Assembly (NCBI GenBank): GCA_964036155.1
Contig: OZ038423.1
Coordinates: 47,011,249 to 47,075,248, forward strand
Origin: Diploscapter coronatus
Lineage: Eukaryota > Nematoda > Chromadorea > Rhabditida > Rhabditidae
Direction of reading: 5' to 3'
Length of the DNA stretch: 64,000 nucleotides
Shown: piece after piece, positions 42,396-54,059 of the stretch
Layout of the letters: every line of letters begins with the position of its first letter
Position numbering within the stretch: the first letter of the stretch is position 1
Made by a program: the position numbers and the translations under genes
The notes under the pieces: generated by a model
Databases searched by the model: none
What the model saw: only the letters and a program-made list of their open reading frames with translations
What the model was told of the DNA's origin: nothing

Positions 42396-45300
42396 TCAAT
42401 CTTCAACTATTTCGTCAGTTTCTTTTTCTTTGGTCTCGAATTTCGCCCAGACCTTTCTTTTCAGCTCTTTTTCGATCTCGTTTGTCATCGTTTGCGCTTT
42501 GCTGGACTCAATCGGAAATTTTTCCGCGCCTTTCTCGACGATGTGGTTCAGTTGGTTGCAGATCTGAAACTTCGATTTATTTGCAAAAATGTTATTTCGG
42601 ACTAGTTAAATTTTTCTTAAGATCTAATACTTGTCAAAATCACTATTAAAAATTAATATAAAAAAAATAGTTCTTGCAAAAATTTTAAATGTTCAAAACC
42701 ATACCCCTTTCGCCGTCATTTTTGCCACGAAACCTGCGAAAGTCCGGTCTTCTGCCTTTTTGTTGGCTTTCATCCATTTCCTTTGAGAAACGAGTAGTTC
42801 GTTATAGATTTGGGCCAGGTAATTCTGCTCCCAAAAAGTCAGAGATCGGGTCTGAAATTTTTTTTTTATTTGTCTTTTCTAATATTTATTTTCTTAAAAA
42901 TTATTCTTCTTGAAAATTCGTATTTTTCTGAAAGATATATTTTGAGAAAATCAAAATATGATTATTTTTAATGTTTAATGTCAACTTACCTTTATAGCCG
43001 TACAAATCCAGGTCGGTAGGTTGATCTTCGTGAAGAGCTCATTGGCCAGAGTAGGCATCTGAAAGATAGGGGATATATGAAACCCTTGAATATATTTTTT
43101 TTTAATTCCCTCTACCTGAACACAGGACTTCAGTATGGAAAGGATATGCTTTCTTGAGGTCTGATCCGTCATTGACGAGGTGAAAACGCCTTGAAGAAGC
43201 TTCAATCCATTCCTGAAATTTGAAAATTAAAAACAAAATGCTAGTTTTCAACTATTCTATGCTAATTTTTCATCTTTAAACTTTTTTTTTTTCAAAAACT
43301 AGCCTATTCTGCAACAAATTGTAATCCATCGGTTCAATCAAAGCCTCGGATATGAGCATCAGAATCCAGTTCTGCTCTTCTTTATGGTGCTCCGTTGAAC
43401 TGGAGAAGAGTAGCTTGTAGAACTCGGGCACCTGAAATTATTGGGAATTAGCATAAAGTAGAGAACTTATGAGATAATAATACCAAACAAATTTAAATTT
43501 TATAAATTGTACAAAAAATTGCTGAAAGTGAAAGAAAATAGCGTTTTCGTGTAAATTTGATGAAAATAGCTAAAATTAGTATCTCTTTTAACAACAATAA
43601 TAATAATAATAAATAAAACGATATATTTTAAAATAATAATTCCTAAACAATTAACATAACACTAACATTATTAAAATCCACCACAGGCTTGAGACAGAGA
43701 AATGCTATGATAGCATTCGTGATCGGATTCTCACCGGCATGAAACAACAGATCCACTGTCCGAGCGAAGAAATGGGTGATTACTGTAATTTTTCATTTTA
43801 TCAATTTTTAAGTTCCGTCTATTTTTAACAAAGTCAGAAAACAAGTTCTCTTAAACCCGCCCTTTTTTTTATATAAATTTAAAAATTCTTACTATTTGAT
43901 AGCCGCTGAGCCTCGATTTCCACGCTTTGTCGGAACAATTTAAGGACGTAGATCAGAAAGGTGCGTTCTTCAAAAATTTCGGCCTGAAAATTAGCCCTTA
44001 AGAATTTTTGCAAGAAAAACTCATAGGGGAAATTTAAGGGGTGTTTTTCAAAAATAAAAACTAATATCCTATCAACGACTATTGGACTAGCCTGCAGTGT
44101 GGTGATGAGCCCCAGATAGCGTTGGAGGCAGTAATACGCGAGAACGCGTGTGGTCGAGCGGGGAGAGGAGCAGCACGTGAAGACGAACGCCAGACAGTTC
44201 GTTTTGGCAAACAATTCGCAACTCACCTGAAACCGTTTTTGCAAAAATTAAGTAAAAATATCTTCGAATTCTGAAGAATAAATATAAAAAATGACAAAAG
44301 AAAATGAAATTACCTCAGACCCAGGTTGCAGCAAATTGTAGAACAGCCTCAGCAGAAAGTTGGAGTCGTAGAGTTTAGGGTCCTGTGGAGTGCGGTGTTG
44401 GTTTTTCGCGGAGAGCCACAAATGGACCGGGTTCAGGTTGGAGAGCACCGGAAAAAAGATCAATATTTTTGGCAAAGAGATCATTTTTATCTTCAAAAAA
44501 TACCTCATTCGGAGTGATTCTGACATGAAGAGAGGTTCCGAATTTCTGCAGATTTTCATAGTTCTTCTTTGCGTTCTGGCCCCATATGATTGGGAAGTAT
44601 TTCCTTAAAATTTGATCTATTTTCGAAAATTTCGATCACTTTTAAAGACTTAAATCTTACGATAGTTCGACTTGATAGACCCTTTCGGCTTTCTGGAGGA
44701 TCGTGAAAATCAGCTCGTCCTGCTCGGATCGGGTGACAGAATAGGTTGATAGCAGAGAGACGATCAGCTTATCATCGAACGACGACCTTATCAGTGAGAG
44801 GGTTGAGTCCTTAAAAGTTTAGATATTTAAAAAAAAAATAAACTTTGAAAAGTCAATTTGCTCTAACCTTGAGATTTGTAATTCATTTTTGAAAAGTAAA
44901 AGAATATTAATATTAGTTTTTATTTTTTTATTTAAAAAACAATTATCTTCAATTTGTGATACTTGGATGAAAATTTAGGCTATTTGGAAACCACTTGACA
45001 TTCACGACTTCAAGACATGAAATAGTGTATGGTTTAGGTACGGTATGTAGTAATAGTAGGCATTCTTTTCCGCACTATTTCGTATGTCTTAAGGTCTTGA
45101 ATGTTGTGAGGTTTTCAAATCGCTGAAAATATTTTTAAAAAATCTCTTACATTATCTTTGTTGTCCTCCAGTTCGTCTAAAAACTTCCTCAGAACTTCGA
45201 CGTCCAATTTGTCGTCAGAAATTTTCCGGCAGATCTTCGAAAATTCAGCAAGAGGGCGCTCTTCTAATTTTGGAATCTGAAATATTTTAATTTTAATTTT

Positions 45301-45428
45301 CGGGAATAAACCCAACAAGGGGGCTTCATTATACTTTTGAAAGCAGGAATAATTTGGTTTTTAAAAAGTTTAAAGAATTCAACCTTCTCCTTCTCTCCAC
45401 CATAAGAATCCCCCTTGCGCTTGCCCAT
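42396..45428 (-). CDS. URB1/Npa1-like protein (C-terminal domain only)
   Basis: URB1 (yeast Npa1) is a large nucleolar scaffold for early pre-60S ribosomes. The minus-strand exons run from MGKRKGDSYGGEKEK at 45428 to ...TDEIVED and TGA at 42396-42398. Stretches resembling the URB1 C-terminal (NopRA1-type) region are LYDSNFLLRLFYNLLQPGSE, STTRVLAYYCLQRYLGLI, FEERTFLIYVLKLFRQSV, EFYKLLFSSSTEHHKEEQNW, LISEALIEPMDYNLLQ, GLKLLQGVFTS and LANELFTKINLPTWI. The predicted product is roughly 500-550 residues, while URB1 proteins are usually about 2,000. Either the large N-terminal part is missing, or it is encoded elsewhere. The first intron is uncertain (GTTGAA or GTATAA donor). Convergent with GH19. 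Confidence 0.65.
43596..43611. repeat. AAT trinucleotide microsatellite
   Basis: Five AAT units in an intron of the URB1-like gene. Confidence 0.75.
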
Positions 45429-45957
45429 TTTCTGAAAAGTCAAATTTGAAAATTTTCTTGAAAAAAACAAAGATATCCATTCGTTTCCAACAAATCAGAT
45501 TTTTAAAAAATAAAGAAAATCAAGAATAGTATTTATTGAGAAGGGTCCTTCTGAAAGATCCTTGAAAATAATAAATAAAACGAAATTCATAAGACATAAT
45601 ACATAATACATCACAAGAATTTGGATTTTATGAGAGTATTGGTTTAAGAAAATAAATGTAGAAGAAAGAGCAGTTATCACACAAATTTGAGGATGATTTA
45701 AAAAGTGAATTTTCAGGGAAAGACGAAATAAATAGTGAAAATCGGCATTTTTGCCATAGAATTATAGTAATTTTTTTCAAAAATTACCGTAGTTAAAAAA
45801 GGCCCGAGTCTATCTTCCGATGATTTTCAATTCCGTGTTTTAAGTTGAAATGAAAAAAAAACAAATTTTTAAACTTCCGAAAAAAGACTCAAAAATCATG
45901 AAAAATACAGCAATCTTTTCAAGAGTTACCGTAGTTTAAGTACGAAAGTCTGATTTT
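45429..45957. other. Intergenic spacer
   Basis: 530 bp between two minus-strand genes; no exon seen. AT-rich, with paired stretches of the form TTACCGTAGTTTAA. The spacing is too wide for a typical tight nematode operon junction of about 100 bp. Confidence 0.5.
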
Positions 45958-47965
45958 CTAGAACTCCACAGCGCCCCAGAAGTCGCCTTTGTCTTTGTCT
46001 TTGGAATGGGACTTCTTTTCGTCTTGGATTTTCGAGGTCTGACTCACGGAAACCGAAGCGTAGGCCGAAAAATGCGCGTTGTCAAGTTCAGTGGCCTAAA
46101 ATATAAAATAACAAATTAAAACATCGAAAAATCAAGTTATTTATAGAAAATCTTTTAAAGTAAAGTTTCACTATTATTAAAGATAACAGTTTCCTATAGG
46201 AAAATCAAAGAAAAAGTGGCGAGATTCTGTTTTTAGAAATAATAATAAAGCTCACAAACACCCCACAGAACGCTCCAGCCAGGAGTTGGCTGCTTCCCTC
46301 TCTGCTGAAGCTTTCCGAAGTTCCCTGAAATCAAAATAAAGTTGTAGAAATTTTAAATAACATCCAGTTTTCAAAGCTTTCATTATAATTCAGAATTTTT
46401 AATTTGATCTTTAAATTTTTAAAATATGCCTGAGACGAGGACTGAGTTGTTGTGGTCTGAGACGATCCCCGGGAATCCAGTCTCAGCAGACTATTCATTC
46501 TCAATATATTCGTCATCGATTCTTCAGAGGTCAGTCTGAGATTAAAAAAAAAAAAATTTTAAATTGAGTTTAAAAATTCTTACTTTTTGGTCGACCTCTT
46601 TGCGGCTTTCCTCGTTGGGCGTTGCATGCGTTTCTCCCTCTCCTTGATGCGTTCCTCAAATTCAATTAATTATTTTTTTCAGTCAGGATTCATTTTAACA
46701 ATCCGAGGTCAACCCTAGATGTGTTTTAAGCCGGACCTGTTTTTCAAGTCTGATTTTAGAATTTTTTGAAAGTGGCACCTGAAGGCGTTTCTGAGCATCT
46801 TCGCGCATTAGACTACGAATATAGGAGTCGTCTTCGTCTGAAACTATTTCCAACATCATCAACTCAAAGAACGGTTTATCTTACCCTCTATGAAAAATTA
46901 GAAAAAACTACAGTAATCTACTCGTATTTTTCCAGCATAATTAGTTCGTTATAAATTACTGTAACTTAGGTGGCATGCTAGTATTTTTCCAAGCGTCGTT
47001 AATTCATAGAACGGTTTAAATCACGCACCGCTTTGTTCGTCCTGCTCGGCATCGATGCCGTAGCTCTGCTCGAACCAGGAGCACAGATGGAGAAGCTCAT
47101 CCATCATGTCAGCCTCGTCAGAAGAGCACGCGTCGTCGCAGTTGCTAAACATAAAGCGTAATTTTAGCTAGTTACGTTGTTTTTAATTTTTAAACATCGA
47201 TTTTAAAATTTTTAGATGGAGCCTTTAAAATGGCATTTTTAAGATATATCTGGTTTTTCATAAAAGATGCATTTTCGCATTCTCACAACGCCTTGGCGAG
47301 CATTTTCCAGTAGTCCAGACTGTTTTCCTCCTCGTCGTTCTCCAGCTGAATCGCCGCTTGCCGCTTCAGATCGGGGTTTTCGGCCTGAAAATCAGATTTT
47401 AAAAAAGTCTAAAAGTTAAAATATTTTCACTCCAAAAGGCTCATTTTGAATTTTCATCGAAGGTTAGATTCTTTGAAAATTAAGATTGAAAAAATACCGT
47501 ATACATCGTGAACCATACAGAGGTCGTCCTTAGTAATAACATTTTAAGATTTGATTTTTTTTAGAAAATCTAGACTAGAAAAACGCTTGTTTACTCCTGT
47601 GCCATGGGGTTAAAGGAAAGGACCATCTATCTACGCAATCCCACTCTCGGAGATGACCCAACGATTTGACCTCTAAGGAAAGAAGACCAGAGAAAAATAA
47701 GTCTCTTGGGCCAGACTGCCACGTGACAATTCGAATAACAAAAATTGATCTTAAAAACTCGTTTTGCACAAGTTTGATCTTTTTTCAATGTTTCAATATT
47801 TCTTCTCAAAAATTTCAATTTTAAAAGGGCGAACTTTTACAATCTGTTATTAATTTTAAAAATCCGCACCTCTCTCTTCCGTTTGTTTCCGCCCTTCTCA
47901 TTTTCGGACTTGGACCTGCTGATGGCTGGCGTCCTGGGGCTGTGTTTGGAAGCGAGCTGAATCAT
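45958..47965 (-). CDS. Unrecognised charged protein ending KDKGDFWGAVEF
   Basis: No family recognised. From ATG 47965 (MIQLASKHSPRTP) eight or nine short exons can be joined: a basic stretch (GGNKRKRE), AENPDLKRQAAIQLENDEEE, NCDDACSSDEADMMDELLHL, EDDSYIRSLMREDAQKRLQ, ERIKEREKRMQRPTRKAAKR, a Ser/Thr/Gln-rich segment (SSQTTTTQSSSQ), GTSESFSREGSSQLLAG and ATELDNAHFSAYASVSVSQT, ending KDKGDFWGAVEF and TAG at 45958-45960. No signal peptide or membrane span. The alternation of acidic and basic patches suggests a nuclear or scaffold protein, but this is inference only. The intron 46325-46429 begins with GC. A flank-like duplication lies in the intron around 46840-47020. Confidence 0.6.
46325..46429 (-). 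other. GC-AG intron in the charged-protein gene
   Basis: On the minus strand the exon ends TCCTCGTCTCAG, the intron starts GCATAT and ends GATTTCAG before GGAACTTCGG. Joining keeps frame (TQSSSQ then GTSESF). Confidence 0.5.
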
Positions 47966-48804
47966 CCCTCGGATTTGGAAGTTCGCCACCCAATTTTAGC
48001 ATACACTGAAAAAATTTGTCAACAGTACTCTTAAAGAACAACAAAAACTGTTATGGGGTGCCTTTCTGAATAAGAATGAAATGTTTCATTTTGAACAAAT
48101 TTGAAAATAGAAAAATCATTTTTGGTCGAAACTTGATAAGCCCTATTCAAAAACAAAGGGGCAAATCAAAGGCATAGATTTTGGCGGGAAACTCGCATAT
48201 TCAAAACTGGTACACCTTTGACAAATTACCATAGGGAAAAAGGAGCAAAATAAAGCAAATAGCTTTGGAAAGGGACCCAAAATATTTTTTAAAAATAAAT
48301 AAAAGATCGGTAAAAGTTTTATTCAAATATCTCCAGGATTAATAAGTATTGCAAAAGCACGTTTTATATGGCAAAGTTACTATGAGTCGACTATTTTTAA
48401 AATAAAAACATTTTTATTAAAAAGATCTGTAATTGAATAAATATTTCTTCTTTTCCTGATTAGAAAGGTAGATATCTCGCAGCGTACTTCTGAAAGCAAC
48501 CAATTAAAACTTAACTAAGGCAATTGTCCGTTAATTAGTTAATTAGATAGTTAATTGGTGCTAATTAAGTGACAGAATCTTACTTTACAAGTGACATTAG
48601 GTGAAATCGAGTGAGCAGGGCCTATTTTCTCGAAAACAGCATGAACTGAAAACACATTACTATGCATACAAATTGCAGGCTTCGTCGTTTCAGGCCCCGC
48701 CCACTATTGGTTTTTTTTCGAATTGGGCCAAAAACAACGACTTCTACACAACTGTGAGTACTCCTCCACCTTTACCAAGTGCAATTAACTACTAATTAGG
48801 GTAA
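47966..48804. other. Intergenic spacer downstream of ALDH
   Basis: No exon supported. Contains a GC box (CCCCGCCCAC near 48700) and a minus-strand AATAAA near 48413-48418 that may serve the ALDH gene. If ALDH has one more 3' exon it would lie here, since its last recognised exon ends at a possible donor (CAG/GTAATT). Confidence 0.45.
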
Positions 48805-51800
48805 TTAAGGCGATTTAATTACCTGGAGGAGCATTCCCATAATCATCGAGACGATCATTACCGGTAGGGATAAGGCGCCGAAGAAGGAGAAACCGATTCT
48901 CTTTCCAGTTAGACGTTGCATCATCGCCAGCTTCTGGGGGGTCATCGGTGGGTAGCGGCTTCTGGAAATCGAAGATAATTAGGGTAATTATGCAGAAATA
49001 ATCTGGGCGATAAGCTCGAAAAACTAATTGGATCGGAATTCTAAAAGAAATACGAAAACTTATCAACCGAATTAGAAAATTTCGAAGATGATTAACCAAT
49101 TACCCGAATTATCTGATTAAAGCAATTAACTTACGCGATGAGTGACTCGCCGAAGAATCCCCTCTGAAGGACGGCCTTGTGGTGGGTGAAGGTGTCGAAT
49201 CCGAACTTGCCCCTGTAGCGGCCCATCCCCGAATTTCCCACTCCGCCGAAGGGCAAAGTGTCGACCGTTAGGTGCATCAGCGTGTCATTCACCTGAATTT
49301 TTTAGTGGAAAATTTAACTCTTCGAGACAATTTCAGAAAAAATGTTTATTTTTGACGGAAAGGATAGTAATTTCAAAGATATAAGCTAGCAAGAAAAAGA
49401 TTAATTTCGAAAAAGCTAACGTAATCCTCAGAAAAATGACAAAATTCAAAACTTAGAAAGTCTACAGTACTTCAAAAATTCTTACCGTAATCGCGCCACT
49501 GCTAGTTTCCGTGTACAGTCGCTTGATCTTCGCATCGGATCGAGTGAAGATGTAGGCGGCCAGCGGTTTTTCGCTTCTATTGATCAAATCGAGAGCTTCA
49601 TCAAACGACTGAACCGTCAGAACGGGGAATACGGGGCCGAAAATCTAAAAAAATAAATAAATAAAATATTTTAAGATTTCTAGAACCTCCTTCAAAAATT
49701 CAAATTTGAACTTCACTTTTTATAGAAACCCTTTCAAAAACCAAAAATAGGATTTATTAAAAAAAATAGATTTCTCTAGCGAGAATCTTCCAGAAAATCA
49801 AGAGAATAAGCCAACTTTCTCAAGAGGATTTTTTCAAAATTGCAAGAAATACATTTTCTTTAGAAAATCTTCAAAAATTCAAAATTCTAACCTCATCCTC
49901 CATAAAAACGTCATCGGGCTGGCAGTCCAAAATAGTCGGTGGAATGAACAAATCGTCTCTGTCACGCTCGCCACCCTTGTAGAGGATGGTGCCTTTGGTG
50001 CGGTCGAGAAGGGCGGAAATTCGGCTGAAAATTAGAATATTGAAAAATTTGTAAAATTCTCAATTCTAAAATCTTAAGACACTCGAACATTTGCTGATAA
50101 ATGCGATTTTTAAAATTTTTGTAAAATCATTAAAATACTCAAAAGTTTGGTAAAAATGTTTCTTAAATTAATAAAAGAAAAAAACGAACTCAAAATGTCT
50201 CTGATTGATGATTCTGGAGTAGTCTCTGCTCAACTTTGCATCGTTGCCGTAGAATTCGACGATATATTTTTGAATGGAGGCGAGTAGCTGAAATTAAAAT
50301 TTGCATTCTTTTCTTATTTTTCTAGTTTGCTCCCTAATCATCCATAATGTATCGATTGGTCCATAGCTTTCTTTCTAGTGACCCTACTTGAAAACTGATA
50401 AGGAATTAGAGCTAGGCAAGGCAAATTATGGCGTAAACAGGACATTGACCACATTACACTATAGTCGATCATTACAAACCAAAAGACTAGAGAAAAATTA
50501 GTACAACACAAATCAAAAAATTGCAAAGACAAAACGCAAGATATAACGGCCCCTCAGTAGATTTTTGCAAAAATCCCACATTTCCTTCAGAAATAGATCT
50601 TTATATCAGAGCTCAATTTTTCGTTCTATAAAAAATAAAAGATTCACCTTATCCTTGACTGCGGGAGTGACAATCAAATAGTCGGGAGCCAAGCAGGTCT
50701 GTCCCACATTGAGCCACTTGCCCCAGACGATTCGCTTCGCCGAAATATCGATGTCCGCGTCTTTCTCGACGATCACCGGGCTGAAAATATGCAAATTTTT
50801 AGGACTACTGTGGCTTTCCTTAATGCCCTATCAAATAATTCTAAAAATCAACACAGGAAATTTTAACATTTGCAAAACTTTCTTGAACTCTACTGTGAGC
50901 TTTCAAAAAATAAAGAAATATTCATGTTTTTTTCAGATTTCACTGAACTTTCAACGAGAAAATACACATGTCTTGTTGTGCTTTAAAAATTCTATCTGAA
51001 AAGCGGAAGGATAGATCTTTCAGCTTTTTTCTAAAAATAATAAACCCCACCACTTTCCCCCCAACTCCAACGCGACGGGGGTCAAATGTTTGGAAGCAGC
51101 AGCCATGATGATTTTAGCGACTGAAATCAAATTCGTCGTTGTTTTCTGGTCAAATTCACGAATTCATTCATCTGTATACCTGGGGGGCAGCCCGTGTAGA
51201 AAATGAAGTCGAAACGCTGTTTCAGAATTTCTGTAGTCTCTGTAACGCCGCCTGGGCACACAGCGACTTGCTTCTGAGAAATTCAAATGTGTAAATTTAG
51301 TTTAATAGACTTTTTTGTTGTTGTTTTTTTTTAATATAAAAAATGACCTGATCGAAATACTTGGGAACAATCTTGGCGAACATGTTTGAGGTATTTTCCG
51401 CCAATTCTGAGGGCTTGATAATCACCGTGTTTCCTAAAAAAATTCTATTTTAAAAATAAAATAAATAAAACTACCTGCTCCCAAAGCAGCAACTAGGGGC
51501 AGCAGAACCATTGAAAGAGGGTAGTTCCAGGGAGCGACAATCAGGGCCACCCCAAGTGGGTCCTTCACCATGAACGGTTTGTCCATTACGGATGCGAAAG
51601 TTCGGGCAACCTAAATTCATTTGTACTTCCTCACCCTTTTTTTGGAAAGTTCACCAAATTTTTTTTTAAATGAAATAATCATTGTTAGAAAGGAAAACAA
51701 ATAAGATTTTTAGAACATACAAAACAAAAATAAATATTAAAATATTTGTTTAAACTCACATCTTCGGGCTTCATCCACTCTTTGAGGTTCGCCAGGAAAT

Positions 51801-52351
51801 AGTCGATTTCCACGATGACCATCCCGACTTCGAATATCTTCGAGGTTTCAGGCAGCTCAAAATAACAAGTTAAATGACTGTAAGAAAACTCTGTTGTGGT
51901 GAAATAGTCTAAATTACTGCTGAAAAGAACTCATTTTTTCACTAAAGCCGTAACTTGGTTGGGATTTTTTCTAAATACCGTACTCTTTTCAAATCCTCAT
52001 AAACGACATCCAGCATTTCCTGTTCGTTTTCGGTGATCATCTTCCTGAGACTCAGCAGGGCTTGGCGCCTGAAGTCAAAATTCATAACTCTCAAAATCAG
52101 CTTTGAATTTAATTTTCAGTTAAAATTTTAACAGATCTTAATTATAAACTCAAGTTTAGCCTAATGTTAAAATAATTGTTGTTTATGAATTTGGTACCTG
52201 GCTTCATAGCTCTTCGTTGCTCCCGTCTTGAAGAAATTGCGCTGGTCCGCAACTAGCTGAAGTTTATTATTTTAATTTTTATTTGAAATGTAATTTATTT
52301 CCTTCTTTAATTTTTAATCTTTTTCAAACCCACCTGTTGATAGTTGATCAT
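48805..52351 (-). CDS. Fatty aldehyde dehydrogenase, ALDH3 class, with membrane tail
   Basis: NAD(P)-dependent oxidation of long-chain aldehydes to fatty acids, probably on ER or other membranes; closest by eye to ALDH3A2 and the C. elegans alh-4/alh-5 group. From ATG 52351 (MINYQQ) about a dozen exons follow. Landmarks: [48 protein letters not shown] (cofactor loop), [14 protein letters not shown] (general-base Glu), [17 protein letters not shown] (catalytic Cys), [14 protein letters not shown] and [20 protein letters not shown]. The C-terminus is hydrophobic ([20 protein letters not shown]), matching the tail anchor of fatty aldehyde dehydrogenases. The frame then runs VIKSP and stops at 48805; a CAG/GTAATT donor there leaves room for another last exon. 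Key residues are intact. Confidence 0.92.
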
Positions 52352-54059
52352 CTTGAATTATTTCCGAACTCCAAAATCTGCTCGAATTTCTAAAGTTCTA
52401 AAATTTCCCGAAGAAAAATAGAAAATACGAAAACGAAAACCGGACCGATTTTACTTATGTGAAACGCGAAAATGAAAAAGGGCGGAAGAAAGAAAACATT
52501 CTTGCCTTTTCACAAGAATTTTTGATAAGAAAAGAGGTAAATTTGGGGTGCTTTGAGGGAATTTGAAAAGGGTTAAATATCGGTCTCTTTCTAACTCAAC
52601 ACATATAATTGTCAGCCAAAACATGGAAAGTTAGAGAGCAAAGTGAAAAAAGAGGGGAAAGAAAGAGATTTTGAAGAGTGAGAGAGCAAGCTAGACTGTA
52701 GCAGCAAAATATCATTAGTTCCAAAGAAAATTTATCGATTTTTAACCGAGACAAAATTTTAGCAATTCCAAAGAATAAATTTCGACTTTCCACAAAAATA
52801 ATACGATTTTGTTGAAAAGTGAAAAAAGTTGCAGACGAATCAAAAATATTTAAAGCAAACTAATCAAATACGTCCGAGATTTTCCATTTTTCAGGACAAA
52901 AAAGTCAAATTTTCCGAAAGATGATAACATTCTATAGAGAAATCGCATTTCCTACTCAAAAGGCAATACAAAATCCAAAGCAGTGTTGAAAGTTACCAAT
53001 GGTCGAGAATTTTATTAAAAGGCTAAATTAGTGACCATTTTTGGGGCATCAGACGTGACGGAAAGCATGAAAGCTTATCGGGCGGTCAAATCTGGTTCCT
53101 TATAGGGGACGGAAGAAATAATGATCTCTTCCCAGAAAAGATCTCTTTTGAATCGAAAACAACAAAAAAAGATTTGATATAAAAAATGAAAAATATCGAA
53201 CAATCAATAAATTTTAGGGGAGAAAGGGCAAAAAATAGTCATTTTCGAATAAAAAATGTTTGAAAGACAAACTAAAATTCGCCAAAGTCAAACTTTTCCA
53301 TATCGAAAATGCCAATTTTCGGTTTCGATTTCTAGAGTTGACCTTCAACTTACCTTATATATTGATAATACCATGAAAGGCCAAACTTTTCGAAAAAGAC
53401 GAGAAAGAAATAGCATAAAAATTCAAGCATTTTCTCCTATTGTTAGCGCGACCTTGTAAGCCTTATTCTTTGAAAATAGTGAGGGAAAACGAGAGCAAAG
53501 ATAGTTTACTTTTTCTCTGCCCATAGTTAAAGCGAATGCGAGACGTTTCCAAGGGATAGGGCTTGTAAGGTCGTGCATATTGTGGACATTCGATTACTTG
53601 ATGAAAATGGAAAATAACGCATTTTCTTACGTGCGAAAATAAAAGTGCATATCGAACTTGTTCGCTGCTTCACGCGTTCTTTCTTTTCCTCGATTTTCTA
53701 TTGATTTTCCCGTTTTGTTCATCTTAGAATTACGGTAGCTCCAATTTGCTAGAAAGCTCCCAATCGACCCGCTGGTTGCAATGGGGTCTACCGCTATTTG
53801 CCGTCTCGAGCTCGCATTTACTCGTCGTTTTCGAAAACTTCGCCGTCTTTTATTCCCTCTTCGAAATTTTACTTTTCTTTGAAAATCTCTATTGCTTAGT
53901 TTTCGAGTTTCTGATATTTTAGTAGGGTTCTCGAAAAGTTGCTCTAAAAATCGCTTTTTAAAATCTTTTTTATTTTCGAGATATATACAATTCTATGTTG
54001 TCTTTCAGATTTTATTCGGTTTTTAAATTAAAAAGAATATTTTGACGTATCAAAATTAG
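52352..54059. other. 1.7-kb divergent intergenic region between ALDH and NADAR genes
   Basis: No coding exon recognised. AT-rich with pyrimidine tracts; likely holds both promoters. The GCTGCTTCACGCGTTC stretch near 53665 is the most GC-rich part. No repeat of note. Confidence 0.45.
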
